56,572 nucleotides of DNA, from assembly GCA_021790115.1 (NCBI GenBank), contig JAJYIM010000007.1, positions 1 to 56,572 on the forward strand, read 5' to 3'. Source of the DNA: Actinomycetes bacterium. GTDB lineage: Bacteria > Actinomycetota > Thermoleophilia > BMS3ABIN01. Each line of letters starts with the position of its first letter. Within the stretch, counting starts at the first letter, position 1. The position numbers and the translations under genes were made by a program. The notes beneath the pieces were generated by a model that did no database searches, had not been told where the DNA came from, and worked only from the letters and a program-made list of their open reading frames with translations. Shown piece after piece: positions 7,432-16,109 of the stretch.

Positions 7432-7554
7432 GTGCCGGTTGAGGCTATCATTTTTCTGTTCTTTATCCTGGTTCTGGCGCCAGTGGTTGCAGTGCTTGCA
7501 TACTGCGGCATCAGAGGAACTTGCGGGCAGGAAGATGAAGATACGAAGGGTTAA
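7432..7554 (+). CDS. Small single-span membrane protein, 40 residues, unknown function
   Basis: A GTG-start frame with a strong ribosome site (GGGAGGTGA about 7 nt upstream) and a promoter 39 bp before it. The peptide has a short acidic N-terminus, one hydrophobic helix (residues 4-24, ending in VAVLAYCGI) and a charged tail, CGQEDEDTKG. It lies 25 bp before the DUF192 gene in the same orientation, so the two are probably cotranscribed. No known family is recognised. The two cysteines (Cys25, Cys31) flank the membrane boundary. Confidence 0.6.
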   Translation: MPVEAIIFLFFILVLAPVVAVLAYCGIRGTCGQEDEDTKG

Positions 7555-7579
7555 CTAGAAAGGCCTTGCTGACTTTTAC

Positions 7580-8074
7580 ATGCGGCCTTTCTTGTCCGTT
7601 GGCATCATAGCAGCTTGCATCGCAATCGTTATGTTGCCGGGGAATGGTTGCGGCGGCATTGTTGGCGCCCAGCTTCCCACCACTTCCACGCAGCAACAGC
7701 CTCACATCATATTACATGGCCGCCAGGACGTGCTTCTTACAGTTGAAGTCGCCTCCACTGCAAAGCAAAGAGAAAATGGCCTCATGGACAGAACTTCGCT
7801 GAGCCCGGATGATGGGATGATCTTCATTTGGGGTCATGATGTCCGCGAAGGCTTCTGGATGAAAGATACGCTCATCCCTTTATCAGTGGCTTTCGTTGCT
7901 GCCGACGGCATGATTGTTAACATCCAGGACATGGCCCCGCTGACACTCGATGACCACCGGCCGCCAGTGCCGTACCGTTATGCAGTTGAAGCTAACCAGG
8001 GCTTTTTTCCCCGCCATAGCATACAAGCAGGCAATAAAGTCAGCCTGGCCGGCATTCAGCAAGACTATAATTAA
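7580..8074 (+). CDS. DUF192 family exported protein
   Basis: A 164-residue protein with an N-terminal hydrophobic segment (about 4-19) that acts as signal peptide or anchor. It is followed by a DUF192 domain from about residue 42: RENGLMDRTSLSPDDGMIF, then FWMKDTLIPLSVAFV and a C-terminal YAVEANQGFFPRH. The nearby cysteine (LPGNGCGG) does not make a good lipobox. DUF192 is a small beta-barrel family, usually extracytoplasmic, of unknown biochemical role. Here it is downstream of a 40-residue membrane peptide and convergent with the sigma factor gene. A microsatellite-like AT palindrome (CAATAATAATAATTATTG near 8123) separates the two converging units. Confidence 0.88.
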   Translation: MRPFLSVGIIAACIAIVMLPGNGCGGIVGAQLPTTSTQQQPHIILHGRQDVLLTVEVASTAKQRENGLMDRTSLSPDDGMIFIWGHDVREGFWMKDTLIPLSVAFVAADGMIVNIQDMAPLTLDDHRPPVPYRYAVEANQGFFPRHSIQAGNKVSLAGIQQDYN

Positions 8075-8134
8075 TGAAAAAAGTCAATGACGGCAACGGT
8101 GGCCTGCTGGCAGATGACCGCGCAATAATAATAA

Positions 8135-8923
8135 TTATTGTATCTGGGCGGGCTCAATCTGGTCCCTGAGGCGGCCCTTCAGCCGCAAAATCGCTTTGGT
8201 ATGAAGCTGGGAAACCCGGGACTCAGTAACGCCAAGAACGTCGCCAATCTCCCGCAGCGTCAGGCCCTCGTAATAATAAAGGGCAACAACAATCTTTTCG
8301 CGCTCCGGCAGCTTGGCGATAGCCGCCGCCAGCCGCTCCTTAATCTCGTTAACATCGACAACGGCAGCAGGATCCTTGCTCTGGCGGTCCTCAATGGTGT
8401 CTATTAAGGCTACCGATTCAGTGCCGGTGCTGGAGATCGTCCACAATTCCTCCAGGGCCACCATTGAGCTGGAGCTGATTTTTGTCAGAGCCTCCTGAAA
8501 CTCCTCATCCGTAATTCCCAGATCCTTGGCCAACTCTTCGTCGCTCGGCGCCCGGTGCAGCTTGTTCTCCAGCTTGGCGCTGCTGCGCTCAATCTGCCGG
8601 GCCATGCTGCGAACCGAGCGCGGCACCCAGTCCAGCGACCTCAGCTCGTCCAGGATAGACCCTTTGATGCGCGTGATGGCGTAAGTTTCAAACTTGATAT
8701 TGCGCGAAAGATCGAAACGCTCGATGGCGCCAATCAGCCCCAGCAGGCCGTAGCTGATCAAGTCTGACTCATCCACATGGGATGGAAAGTTGGTTCCCAG
8801 CCGGCCGGCGACATACTTCACCAGGGGAGAATAATTGAGGATGAGGCGGTCCCGCGCCTGCGGGTCAGCCTCTTCCTTGTAACGGCGCCAGAGCTCGTTT
8901 ATTTCCTTGTCTTCTTCCGGCAA
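8135..8923 (-). CDS. whiG: RNA polymerase sigma factor, FliA/WhiG family
   Basis: A 262-residue sigma factor lacking region 1, with region 2 (DLISYGLLGLIGAIERFDL, about 54-72), region 3 and a region 4 helix-turn-helix (LTLREIGDVLGVTESRVSQL, about 221-240). This is the sigma-28/WhiG group that directs flagellar genes in many bacteria or sporulation genes in Streptomyces. Position after dprA and xerC matches the actinobacterial whiG locus, which is why I use that symbol. No flagellar genes are in the window. The start is TTG at 8923, 18 bp after the xerC stop, with GAGG upstream. It is the last gene of the rplS operon. Confidence 0.88.
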   Translation of the reverse strand: MPEEDKEINELWRRYKEEADPQARDRLILNYSPLVKYVAGRLGTNFPSHVDESDLISYGLLGLIGAIERFDLSRNIKFETYAITRIKGSILDELRSLDWVPRSVRSMARQIERSSAKLENKLHRAPSDEELAKDLGITDEEFQEALTKISSSSMVALEELWTISSTGTESVALIDTIEDRQSKDPAAVVDVNEIKERLAAAIAKLPEREKIVVALYYYEGLTLREIGDVLGVTESRVSQLHTKAILRLKGRLRDQIEPAQIQ

Positions 8924-8941
8924 CCCCTGTACCTCACAATT

Positions 8942-9922
8942 CTAGCGGTTTAGCAATGCACGCGGGTGGGCGCGCTTATAAACTTTTCTTAAATGCGCCC
9001 CGCTCACATGCGTATAGCGTTGCGTGGTAGAAATCGAAGCATGACCCAACAACTCCTGCACTGCCCTCAAATCAGCGCCTCCTTCAAGCAAATGAGTAGC
9101 AAAACAGTGCCGGAATACATGCGACGACGTTCCCTGTTTAACAGCTGCTCTTCTAACATATTTTATCGTCCGGCGCCTGATATCGGATGTTCCCAGCCGC
9201 TTGCCCCGTGAAGACAAAAAGAGCGCACCAATATTTTTGCCTTCGTTTCCCTGAGTGCAAACCAGCTCCGGCCGGCCCTTCTGCAAATATTCCCATACAG
9301 CCTGCAATGCAACCTCGCCCACAGGCACTATCCGCGTCCTGTGTCCCTTGCCGCGGACGGTGACCTCTTCCTGCTCGAAATCAATACTAACTATATCAAG
9401 TAAAGTGACCTCCTCGCTGCGAAGTCCGCTGCCATACAACAGCTCAAAGATTGCCCGGTCCCGCAAACCCAAAGGGCTGGCAGCATCAATAGCCTCCAGA
9501 AATGACTCCACCTCTGACGGCCGCAGAACCACAGGCAGCTTCCGCGGCTGTTTGGGCGAGACCAGCAGTTCGGCCGGGCTTGACATGATCAGGCCTTCGG
9601 AACGGCAGAATTTCAGCAGCCCGCGCACAGCCGAAAGCTTGCGGCTCACAGTTGACTTCTGGTAATTAAACCCTGCCAGAAATACGGCATAACGCCGCAG
9701 CAAACGGTAATCGACTCCACCGGGGAACTCGGCTTCTTCGCCGGCAGCGTACTTTAAAAACTGGCGACAGTCCCGGTCATAGGCGCGCACGGTTTTGTCT
9801 GAACTCCCTGCCTGTGCCAGCGAAGCCAGATAACGTCCCAGGATCGCCAAGCCATGTTTCCTGGCCCCCCTGAGCGGCAATGTCCCGGAATTTCCTAATT
9901 TGTCTAAAGTTTTCGGTTCCAA
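8942..9922 (-). CDS. xerC: Tyrosine recombinase XerC/XerD
   Basis: A site-specific recombinase that resolves chromosome dimers. The N-terminal SAM-like domain spans about 26-110, and catalytic residues are Arg168 (GSGLRSEEV), Lys192, His268, Arg271 (HVFRHCFATHLLEGG), His294 (LLGHASI) and Tyr303. Coordinates use the longest frame, whose TTG start has no ribosome site. An internal TTG at 9850 preceded by AGGA would give 302 residues, the usual family length, and may be the true start. It lies between dprA and whiG. Choice of xerC over xerD rests on locus order only. Confidence 0.92.
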   Translation of the reverse strand: MEPKTLDKLGNSGTLPLRGARKHGLAILGRYLASLAQAGSSDKTVRAYDRDCRQFLKYAAGEEAEFPGGVDYRLLRRYAVFLAGFNYQKSTVSRKLSAVRGLLKFCRSEGLIMSSPAELLVSPKQPRKLPVVLRPSEVESFLEAIDAASPLGLRDRAIFELLYGSGLRSEEVTLLDIVSIDFEQEEVTVRGKGHRTRIVPVGEVALQAVWEYLQKGRPELVCTQGNEGKNIGALFLSSRGKRLGTSDIRRRTIKYVRRAAVKQGTSSHVFRHCFATHLLEGGADLRAVQELLGHASISTTQRYTHVSGAHLRKVYKRAHPRALLNR

Positions 9923-10015
9923 TTTACATCAGTTTGGAATCAATTGACATCATTTTATGCTGCCGGGTTCTCAGCAAGCTGGAAAATTTTATGAAACATA
10001 TACTTTGTCAATACC

Positions 10016-11209
10016 CTAACGAGAGTAGCCGCGGCCCGGCTCATGCCGGGCAAGCCCTTTGATCTCCAGAGACACCAGGACCGCCGTGATTTTGCGGCTG
10101 TCCATTCCAGCGATGACGCCCAGCGAGTCCTGGTGACGAAAAGTGCTATCCAGCGCCCGGTAAACCAGCTCCTCATCACCGGTTAAATCCGTCGGTGGCA
10201 CATCATTCCCGCCATCGCCTTTGGTCTCGATTCCCCAGCTTTCCAGAATGTCTGCCGCACCGGTCATGGGAGTTGCTCCCATCTTGATTAACGCATTCGG
10301 CCCCGCCGAAAGATCAGAGAAAATGCTGCCCGGCACAGCGAAAACCTCCTTGCCCTGTTGTAAGCAAAAATCTGAGGTTATCAAGGCTCCGCTTTTGTCC
10401 CGCGCCTCAACCACTACCGCCGCCTCGGACAGTCCGGCGATGATCCGGTTGCGGGCCGGGAACCGCCAGGGCAGCGGCCTGGTCCCCGGCGGATATTCGG
10501 AAATTATAACGCCGGACTTTAGCAAGCGCCGGTAAAGACCGCTGTTAGCAATGGGATAAACATTGTCCGCGCCGCATCCCAGCACGGCGATCGTGCCGCC
10601 GCCACCTTCAAGGGCGCCGCGGTGGGCGGCCGCATCTACACCCAAAGCAAGGCCGCTGATAATACAGACCGACCGGCCGGACAGCTGCGCCGCCAACTGC
10701 CTGGCTGCGTCGAGGCCGTAGCGGGACGCAGCCCTGGCTCCTATTATCGCAATTCGATGACAAGACATCAGTTCCTGCAAACGCCGGGATGCACGTGCTC
10801 TTGCAGCTTCTGGCGCCAGGTCCGCTTTTCCCCCATCCAGCCTGCCCGCAGGCGGCCCGCAAGCGCCGGCAAGGAAAAGACCAGCGGGAGGATCGTAAAT
10901 CAGCCCCAGTTCTGCCGGATAGAGCTCATCGCCAAGCGCCACGAACTCCATTCCCGCATCTCTTAACTGCTGCTCCGCACAGGCATGAGAGAAAGATTTC
11001 CTGAAAGACGCCAGGAGGGCGGCCTCGGTTGCGGAAAGCTTAAGCAGAGCGGCAAGAGCCGCACTGGAGCATCCCCAAATCTCCCCCGGAGCCATCTTTG
11101 CAGTGGGCAGCCGCACGGGCCGCTTAATGACGCCTCCCAGAAAAAAAGACAGCGCCAGCGCGGCAGTTCGCTCCGGATCTTTCCGGCATCTCCTGCTAAC
11201 CAGCGCCAA
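10016..11209 (-). CDS. dprA: DNA processing protein DprA
   Basis: A Rossmann-fold protein that loads RecA onto incoming single-stranded DNA in natural transformation. The signature SGLALGVDAAAHRGAL and the FPARNRIIAGLS motif are present, and a C-terminal winged-helix segment (SLGVIAGMDSRKITAVLVSLE) follows. At 397 residues it is normal length; the segment between the N-terminal domain and the Rossmann fold holds an Ala/Arg-rich insert. The TTG start overlaps the comM end by 14 bp. Adjacent comM and dprA are common in many phyla and do not by themselves prove that the organism is competent, since no comEA/comEC genes are in the window. Confidence 0.95.
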   Translation of the reverse strand: MALVSRRCRKDPERTAALALSFFLGGVIKRPVRLPTAKMAPGEIWGCSSAALAALLKLSATEAALLASFRKSFSHACAEQQLRDAGMEFVALGDELYPAELGLIYDPPAGLFLAGACGPPAGRLDGGKADLAPEAARARASRRLQELMSCHRIAIIGARAASRYGLDAARQLAAQLSGRSVCIISGLALGVDAAAHRGALEGGGGTIAVLGCGADNVYPIANSGLYRRLLKSGVIISEYPPGTRPLPWRFPARNRIIAGLSEAAVVVEARDKSGALITSDFCLQQGKEVFAVPGSIFSDLSAGPNALIKMGATPMTGAADILESWGIETKGDGGNDVPPTDLTGDEELVYRALDSTFRHQDSLGVIAGMDSRKITAVLVSLEIKGLARHEPGRGYSR

Positions 11210-12734
11210 GCCAACCCCGGTGGTCGATACCGCGGTAACTTATTGCCTCTGCCAGATGCGCGGGCTCAATAACGCCGGCGCCATCGAGGTCGGCAATTGT
11301 CCTGGCGACTTTGAGGATGCGCTGGTGGGAGCGGGCGCTGAGGCTGAGACGGTCAATGGCCGCATCCAGCAGTTGGGAGGCAGCTTCGCCGGGCCGGCAG
11401 AACTGTTCCACCTGCCCAGCCCGCATTTGCGCATTACAGTAAATGCCGGTTGCATTAAAACGCCAGGCCTGGCGCTGCCGCGCCGCCGCCACGCGCCCGG
11501 CGACTGCCCCGGACCCCTCCCGGTTCCCTGTTGACACAAGCTCTTTTTTGTTTAACGCCGGCACTTCAACAGCAATATCAACCCTATCCATTAATGGACC
11601 ACTGATGCGGCTGCGGTAGGCGGCCACCTTTTGCGGCGGGCAGGCGCAGGTCCGGCCGCCGCCGCCCAGATAGCCGCAAGGGCACGGATTCATCGCTGCC
11701 ACCAACATGAACCTGGAAGGGAAGGTTACTGAAGTCAGCGCCCGCGAGACGGAAATCTGGCCATCTTCCATCGGCTGGCGCAGGGTCTCGAGCGCCAGGC
11801 GTGAGAATTCCGGCAGCTCATCGAGGAACAGGACGCCAAGGTGCGCCAGGCTGACCTCCCCCGGCCGCGGACTGGCGCCGCCCCCGGCGAGGCCGACGTG
11901 CGATATTGTGTGGTGCGGAGAGCGAAACGGGCGTTTGGCGATAAGGCAATTTCCATCAAGCAGGCCGGCAACGCTGTAGATGCGCGTCACTTCAATTGCT
12001 TCATTGATATCAAGCGGCGGCAAAATGGAAGGCAGGCGGCGGGCAAGCATCGTCTTGCCGGAGCCCGGCGGGCCAATCATAAGCAGGTTGTGGCCGCCGG
12101 CGGCGCAGACTTCCAGAGCCCGGCGGGCATGTTGCTGGCCCTTGACGTCGGCAAGATCCAGCACTTCGGCGGATCTTGCCTTCAGCAGCGCGGCAGTATC
12201 AACGCGCGCCGGCGGCAGTGTTTCCTCTCCGGAGAAAAAAGCGGCCGCCCGCCTGAGGCTGTCAACGCCGATGACCTCAAGACCATCAATCAAAGCGGCT
12301 TCTTCGGCATTCGCCTCCGGGACAACCAGCCCTCGCAGGCGGCTGCGCCTCGCCCCTTCCGCCATGGCAAGCGCGCCGCTGATGCTGCGCACGGCGCCAT
12401 CGAGGGAAAGCTCGCCGGCGGCGCCGAAATCCGTCAGCAGCGCGGATTTCATTTGCCCGGAAGCAGCCAGCAACGACAGCGCAATCGGCAGATCAAACTG
12501 GGATCCTTCCTTGCGCAGGTCGGCAGGGGCCAGGTTGACAGTGATTCTTCTCAGCGGGAACTCAAACTGGGAATTGGCGATGCCGGCGCGGACGCGCTCC
12601 TTTGCCTCGCGCACGGAAGCATCGGGAAGACCGACAATATTAAAAGCCGGCAGGCCCCAGCCCAAATCAGCCTCAACGGCAACCAGGCGCGCATCCATTC
12701 CCAGAACCGCATGGCTTTGCAGCCTGGCAAGCAT
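11196..12734 (-). CDS. comM: Mg-chelatase-like AAA+ helicase ComM/YifB
   Basis: A 512-residue protein with an N-terminal Lon-protease-like S5 domain (1-170) and a Mg-chelatase-type AAA+ domain. Walker A is GPPGSGKT (221-228), Walker B is in VLFLDELPEF, and a Cys-rich loop (CPCGYLGGGGRTCACPP) is present. In ComM-family members the ring translocates on branched DNA to extend recombination during transformation. It ends with a C-terminal lid domain. It is followed directly by dprA, with a 14-bp overlap, in the same operon. Length is typical. Confidence 0.96.
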   Translation of the reverse strand: MLARLQSHAVLGMDARLVAVEADLGWGLPAFNIVGLPDASVREAKERVRAGIANSQFEFPLRRITVNLAPADLRKEGSQFDLPIALSLLAASGQMKSALLTDFGAAGELSLDGAVRSISGALAMAEGARRSRLRGLVVPEANAEEAALIDGLEVIGVDSLRRAAAFFSGEETLPPARVDTAALLKARSAEVLDLADVKGQQHARRALEVCAAGGHNLLMIGPPGSGKTMLARRLPSILPPLDINEAIEVTRIYSVAGLLDGNCLIAKRPFRSPHHTISHVGLAGGGASPRPGEVSLAHLGVLFLDELPEFSRLALETLRQPMEDGQISVSRALTSVTFPSRFMLVAAMNPCPCGYLGGGGRTCACPPQKVAAYRSRISGPLMDRVDIAVEVPALNKKELVSTGNREGSGAVAGRVAAARQRQAWRFNATGIYCNAQMRAGQVEQFCRPGEAASQLLDAAIDRLSLSARSHQRILKVARTIADLDGAGVIEPAHLAEAISYRGIDHRGWLGAG

Positions 12735-12836
12735 CTTCGCACCACTCCTTGGGAGAGATGCAGCCGGGGCAGTTATGGCGGTGGGGAATTCAGGATATCA
12801 CGAGACGCCAGCTAATTCAAAAAGGCCTGCGGAAGC

Positions 12837-13292
12837 TCATTGAAATGCATCTTTGATGTGCTCGATGCTGGCGGCGGCGCCCTCCTCATTCAGCATCACC
12901 GAGATGACATCAAAGCGGAAATCATAATCGCCAATCTTCTCATCGTGCTGATGCTCAGCCAGCCAGATGCTGGCCATGCGGCGGATCTGAGCCTGTTTGC
13001 GGGGGCCAACTGACTCGTATGGCTCACCCAGGCGCTTGTCACGACGAGCCTTGACCTCAATAAAAGCGATGATATTACCACGCCTGGCAATGATGTCAAG
13101 TTCGCCGTAGCGGCTGCGGTAATTGGTCTCCATGATTTGATACAGGCGCCTCCGTAAATAGCGGCGTGCAATTTCCTCGCCGTCGCGGCCCCGAAGCCGC
13201 CTGGGGTCAGGCGGTTTTTCATTCCCGTTTCCTTCGGGCCGGCCAGCCGCCGGGCCCCGGCCCTCCCCCCTTGTCTCTTTTGCGCGACTCAT
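12837..13292 (-). CDS. yraN: UPF0102 family protein YraN (endonuclease-like fold)
   Basis: A 151-residue member of UPF0102. The restriction-endonuclease-like core shows GELDIIARRGNIIAFIEVKARR, with the Asp66, Glu79 and Lys81 triad expected for metal-dependent nucleases. An N-terminal extension of about 35 polar residues is poorly conserved. The start ATG overlaps the rnhB stop in ATGA. The family occurs beside rnhB and comM in many bacteria. A DNA repair or recombination role is assumed but unproven. Confidence 0.92.
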   Translation of the reverse strand: MSRAKETRGEGRGPAAGRPEGNGNEKPPDPRRLRGRDGEEIARRYLRRRLYQIMETNYRSRYGELDIIARRGNIIAFIEVKARRDKRLGEPYESVGPRKQAQIRRMASIWLAEHQHDEKIGDYDFRFDVISVMLNEEGAAASIEHIKDAFQ

Positions 13293-13939
13293 TCTGTACC
13301 GGCGGCCACTAAACCGGTCTTAAATGACCTGCGGTGCAGCGGACAGTATCCATGTCTGACGATCGCCTCGCGGTGGGCCAGGGTTCCGTAACCTACATGC
13401 CGGTCAAAGCCGTACTGGGGATAGAGGGCATGGAAACGGCGCATGAGGCTGTCCCGCGTCACCTTGGCGATCACGGACGCCGCCGCAATGCAGGCGCTCT
13501 TGGAATCTCCTCCCTTGACCGGATGGTGGGGCGGCGCCCCGTCCGGCAGCCGCCAGCCATCGATCAAAACCAGCTCAGGCAAAGGCGCCAGCATCTCCAG
13601 GCAACGGGAAAGATCGGCCAGGTTTGTTTTGTGCACGCCGTTTTCATCAATCCTCTCCGGGCTCGAGACGACCACGGCGATTCGGACCGCGCACCTGAGG
13701 ATGAATGGGTAGAGCCGTTCGCGCGCGAGCCGGGAAAGTTTTTTTGAATCCCTGAGCCCGGCCAGCAGATCCCGGCAATCGCATTGTTCAAACCGCGAGT
13801 AATCAAACACAACCGCGGCGCTGACCAGCGGTCCGGCAAAACAGCCCCGCCCGGCCTCATCTGCGCCTGCCGCCTCTTTTGTGCCGTTGCATAACTTGAG
13901 GTCAAAATCGAACAAACCGCTGCCGCCGGCGGCAAACAT
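13289..13939 (-). CDS. rnhB: Ribonuclease HII
   Basis: Removes misincorporated ribonucleotides from DNA and degrades RNA:DNA hybrids. GADEAGRGCFAGPLVSAA near the N-terminus holds the first catalytic Asp-Glu pair, and LVLIDGWRLP and SACIAAASVIAKVTRD are the later conserved boxes. I chose the ATG at 13939, 2 nt beyond the lepB stop; a TTG five codons further upstream is an alternative. The product has 216 residues, normal for the family. It is coupled to yraN by a 4-nt overlap. Confidence 0.95.
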   Translation of the reverse strand: MFAAGGSGLFDFDLKLCNGTKEAAGADEAGRGCFAGPLVSAAVVFDYSRFEQCDCRDLLAGLRDSKKLSRLARERLYPFILRCAVRIAVVVSSPERIDENGVHKTNLADLSRCLEMLAPLPELVLIDGWRLPDGAPPHHPVKGGDSKSACIAAASVIAKVTRDSLMRRFHALYPQYGFDRHVGYGTLAHREAIVRHGYCPLHRRSFKTGLVAAGTE

Positions 13940-13941
13940 GC

Positions 13942-14589
13942 CTACCCCAGCCAAGCAATGTGATTGAGCGGCCAGTAAATCATGAACGCCCGGCCGATAA
14001 TGTCTTTAACCGGCACCCAGGGAGACTTCCAGTAGCGGCTGTCGAGGCTGTCGCGGCGGTTGTCGCCCAGCACAAACACGGTTCCCGCCGGCACCGTTTG
14101 CTGCTGGAAGTTGCTGATGTCTTTTCCTTTAACATAAGGCTCAACTTGCGGCTCATGCTCGTTATTAATAAATACCCGGCCATTGTCTACCCGGATGGTG
14201 TCGCCACCTACTGCAATGACGCGCTTGATGAGATCTATGCCAGGCTCCTGGGAAGAAGTAAAGACAATGATGTCTCCCCGTTGGGGAGAGCCAAACCGGT
14301 AAGCCTGGCGGTTAACCAGCACCCGGTCGCCTATCTCAAGGGTGTCCTCCATCGATCCTGAGGGGATCACAAACGGCTTGACCAAAAGCAGCTGCAGAAG
14401 GTAAGCGAGGCTTACTGCTACGGCCGCGAAGACGATGAACTCAAGCGCGCTTCTCTTCAGGTTGCGCCCGGGCGAAGACGGCGGTTTGCCGGCTGGAGGG
14501 CCGGGGTCAAGAGGGGGAGAACCTGATGGCGCTTCCGGCTCGCGGGCAGGGCCTTCGCTCCCGGGCGCCTGCTTTGGTTCCTCGCCCAT
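13942..14589 (-). CDS. lepB: Signal peptidase I
   Basis: Cleaves signal peptides from exported proteins at the outer face of the membrane. Catalytic Ser79 lies in PSGSMEDTL and Lys122 in DLIKRVIAVGGD; the box GTVFVLGDNRRDSLDSR is also present. One membrane helix (about 49-70) precedes the catalytic domain. The first 45 residues form an unusual Pro/Glu/Gly-rich cytosolic tail, as seen in several actinobacterial LepB proteins. It follows rplS by 14 bp in the operon. Its activity would serve exported proteins such as the carboxypeptidase at 26538. Confidence 0.96.
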   Translation of the reverse strand: MGEEPKQAPGSEGPAREPEAPSGSPPLDPGPPAGKPPSSPGRNLKRSALEFIVFAAVAVSLAYLLQLLLVKPFVIPSGSMEDTLEIGDRVLVNRQAYRFGSPQRGDIIVFTSSQEPGIDLIKRVIAVGGDTIRVDNGRVFINNEHEPQVEPYVKGKDISNFQQQTVPAGTVFVLGDNRRDSLDSRYWKSPWVPVKDIIGRAFMIYWPLNHIAWLG

Positions 14590-14603
14590 TCCTGCGGGAA
14601 TAT

Positions 14604-14966
14604 CTAGCGCTGCTTCTCGCGCACCCGCGCTTTCTTGCCCACTTTGGAGCGCAGGTAATAAAGCTTGGCGCGGTGGACATCACCGATGCTGACCACTTCA
14701 ATTTTGCCAATTTTGGGAGAAAAAAGAGGGAAAGTCCGCTCCACGCCCACGCCAAACGATTGCTTGCGCACCGTGAATGTCTCGCGGGCCCCCGCACCCT
14801 GACGCTTGATCACGATGCCCTGAAAAACCTGCACGCGGCGGCGGCTGCCTTCAATAACCTGAAAATGCACCCTTACCGTATCGCCCGCCTTGAACTGGGG
14901 GATGCCCTTCCTAAGCTGCTGTTCTTCGATTCTGGCGATGGTCTGGTTCATGATCTCCTCTATCAA
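14604..14966 (-). CDS. rplS: 50S ribosomal protein L19
   Basis: A 120-residue L19, located at the 30S-50S interface. The core [22 protein letters not shown] (in parts) and [19 protein letters not shown] are highly conserved, and the end [12 protein letters not shown] is typical. The ATG has GAGGAGAT immediately upstream. It heads the transcription unit rplS-lepB-rnhB-yraN-comM-dprA-xerC-whiG, driven by the promoter at 14984-15012. Confidence 0.97.
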   Translation of the reverse strand: MIEEIMNQTIARIEEQQLRKGIPQFKAGDTVRVHFQVIEGSRRRVQVFQGIVIKRQGAGARETFTVRKQSFGVGVERTFPLFSPKIGKIEVVSIGDVHRAKLYYLRSKVGKKARVREKQR

Positions 14967-14983
14967 CTTGTGCCAAATTCGAA

Positions 14984-15012
14984 ATTCTAGAAGGTTTTGA
15001 CGGGGAATGCAA
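14984..15012 (-). promoter_or_regulatory. Promoter of the rplS operon
   Basis: TTGCAT (15007-15012), a 17-bp spacer and TAGAAT (14984-14989) on the minus strand, placing the transcript start about 12 nt before the ribosome-binding region of rplS. This separates rplS from trmD, with which it is often cotranscribed. Confidence 0.65.
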
Positions 15013-15107
15013 CATAGCCCTTTTGAATAGGTTTATTAATAAAGCAATGGGCATGCTTTGCGCCTGCACATGCTAAAAGCCTGTGCCTACCCGCCTCTCA
15101 GCGACTT

Positions 15108-15770
15108 CTAGCCCAGATGCTTGCGGCGCCACTTTTCAATCTCGGCATGATTGCCGGACAGGAGCACATCCGGAACCTGCCAGCCATGAAAATTTGCCGG
15201 TTTTGTATACTGGGGATATTCACGCCGGCCATCCAGCCCGGCGGAAAAAGATTCGAGCCGGACGCTGTCCTCAGCGCCGAGGGCGCCGGGAATGCGGCGC
15301 GCCAGCGCGTCTACCAGGACCATGGCGGCCAGCTCGCCGCCGCTGAGAACGTAGTCGCCGATTGAGATTTCTTCCGTGGCAAGGTGATCGGAGATTCTTT
15401 GGTCAAATCCTTCGTAGCGCCCGCAAAGAAGAGTAAAATCGCCGCAGCTGCCAAGCTCGTCGAGCAGCATGCTGCCCAGGCGCCGCCCCCGCGGCGAAAG
15501 CAGAAACACCGGCTGCTTTCTCTTTACAGCCCGGCAGTCTCCCCCATAGACAGCGCTCAGCGCCGCGCAAACAACGTCAACGCGCAACACCATGCCGGCG
15601 CCGCCCCCAAACGGGGTATCGTCGACCTGCCCATGCTTGAGGGGAGAGTAGTCACGGTAGTTAAAGAGCCGGGCGGTGAGGCCGCCTGACTGAATAGCAT
15701 TTGTCAAATGCCGCTGTTGGAAAAACCAGTTAAACCATTGGGGGAACAGGGTGAAGACGTCTATGCGCAA
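15108..15770 (-). CDS. trmD: tRNA (guanine-N1-)-methyltransferase TrmD
   Basis: Makes m1G37 in tRNAs with a G36G37 sequence, using SAM, and so prevents +1 frameshifting. The SPOUT trefoil-knot motifs LLCGRYEGFDQRI and EISIGDYVLSGGELAA are intact, with the N-terminal DVFTLFPQWF and DDTPFGGGAGMVL boxes. The 220-residue length is standard but lacks the longer C-terminal tail of some enzymes. It follows khpA with only 62 bp between, where rimM would be expected. It ends about 140 bp before rplS. Confidence 0.97.
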   Translation of the reverse strand: MRIDVFTLFPQWFNWFFQQRHLTNAIQSGGLTARLFNYRDYSPLKHGQVDDTPFGGGAGMVLRVDVVCAALSAVYGGDCRAVKRKQPVFLLSPRGRRLGSMLLDELGSCGDFTLLCGRYEGFDQRISDHLATEEISIGDYVLSGGELAAMVLVDALARRIPGALGAEDSVRLESFSAGLDGRREYPQYTKPANFHGWQVPDVLLSGNHAEIEKWRRKHLG

Positions 15771-15832
15771 GCAGAATCCTTTCCCAGGCCGGTTCCGGCG
15801 CTCTTGGGTGTGGCCGGGATGTGCTCAACCAG

Positions 15833-16075
15833 TCAGTCAACAATCTCCACGATAGCCCGCTTGCCGTTCTTGACGGCGCTTGCCTTGACAATTGTTCTCA
15901 GCGCCCGGGCAATGCGGCCCTGCTTGCCGATCACCTTGCCAATATCATCTTTGGCCACTGTCAGCTCGAGCACCACCGTCGTGTCGGTCTCTGTCTCCTG
16001 TACAATGACTTCGTCAGGCTTGTCAACCAAAGACTTGGCCAAATATTCAAGTAACTCTCTCACTTTCTCCTCCAT
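15833..16075 (-). CDS. khpA: KH-domain RNA-binding protein KhpA
   Basis: An 80-residue single KH domain with the GxxG loop in IGKVIGKQGRIARALR. KhpA dimerises, or pairs with KhpB/Jag, and binds RNA; in Gram-positive bacteria it influences cell elongation and division. I use the internal ATG at 16075 (MEEKVRELLEYLAKSL), which matches the family start; longer in-frame extensions would overlap rpsP. It lies 34 bp after rpsP, the normal rpsP-khpA-(rimM)-trmD arrangement. Confidence 0.93.
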   Translation of the reverse strand: MEEKVRELLEYLAKSLVDKPDEVIVQETETDTTVVLELTVAKDDIGKVIGKQGRIARALRTIVKASAVKNGKRAIVEIVD

Positions 16076-16109
16076 TTCCACTTGCGTTTCAACCTGTGCC
16101 CGCAGCGTC

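Noticed and set aside
9923-10015. TTGACA at 10006-10011 as a promoter for xerC-whiG
   Set aside because: No acceptable -10 element lies 16-18 bp downstream, so I did not list it.
3338-12843. Long plus-strand frames opposite the glycosyltransferase, haem c and comM genes
   Set aside because: They mirror GC-rich codon structure of genuine minus-strand genes and carry no family motifs.
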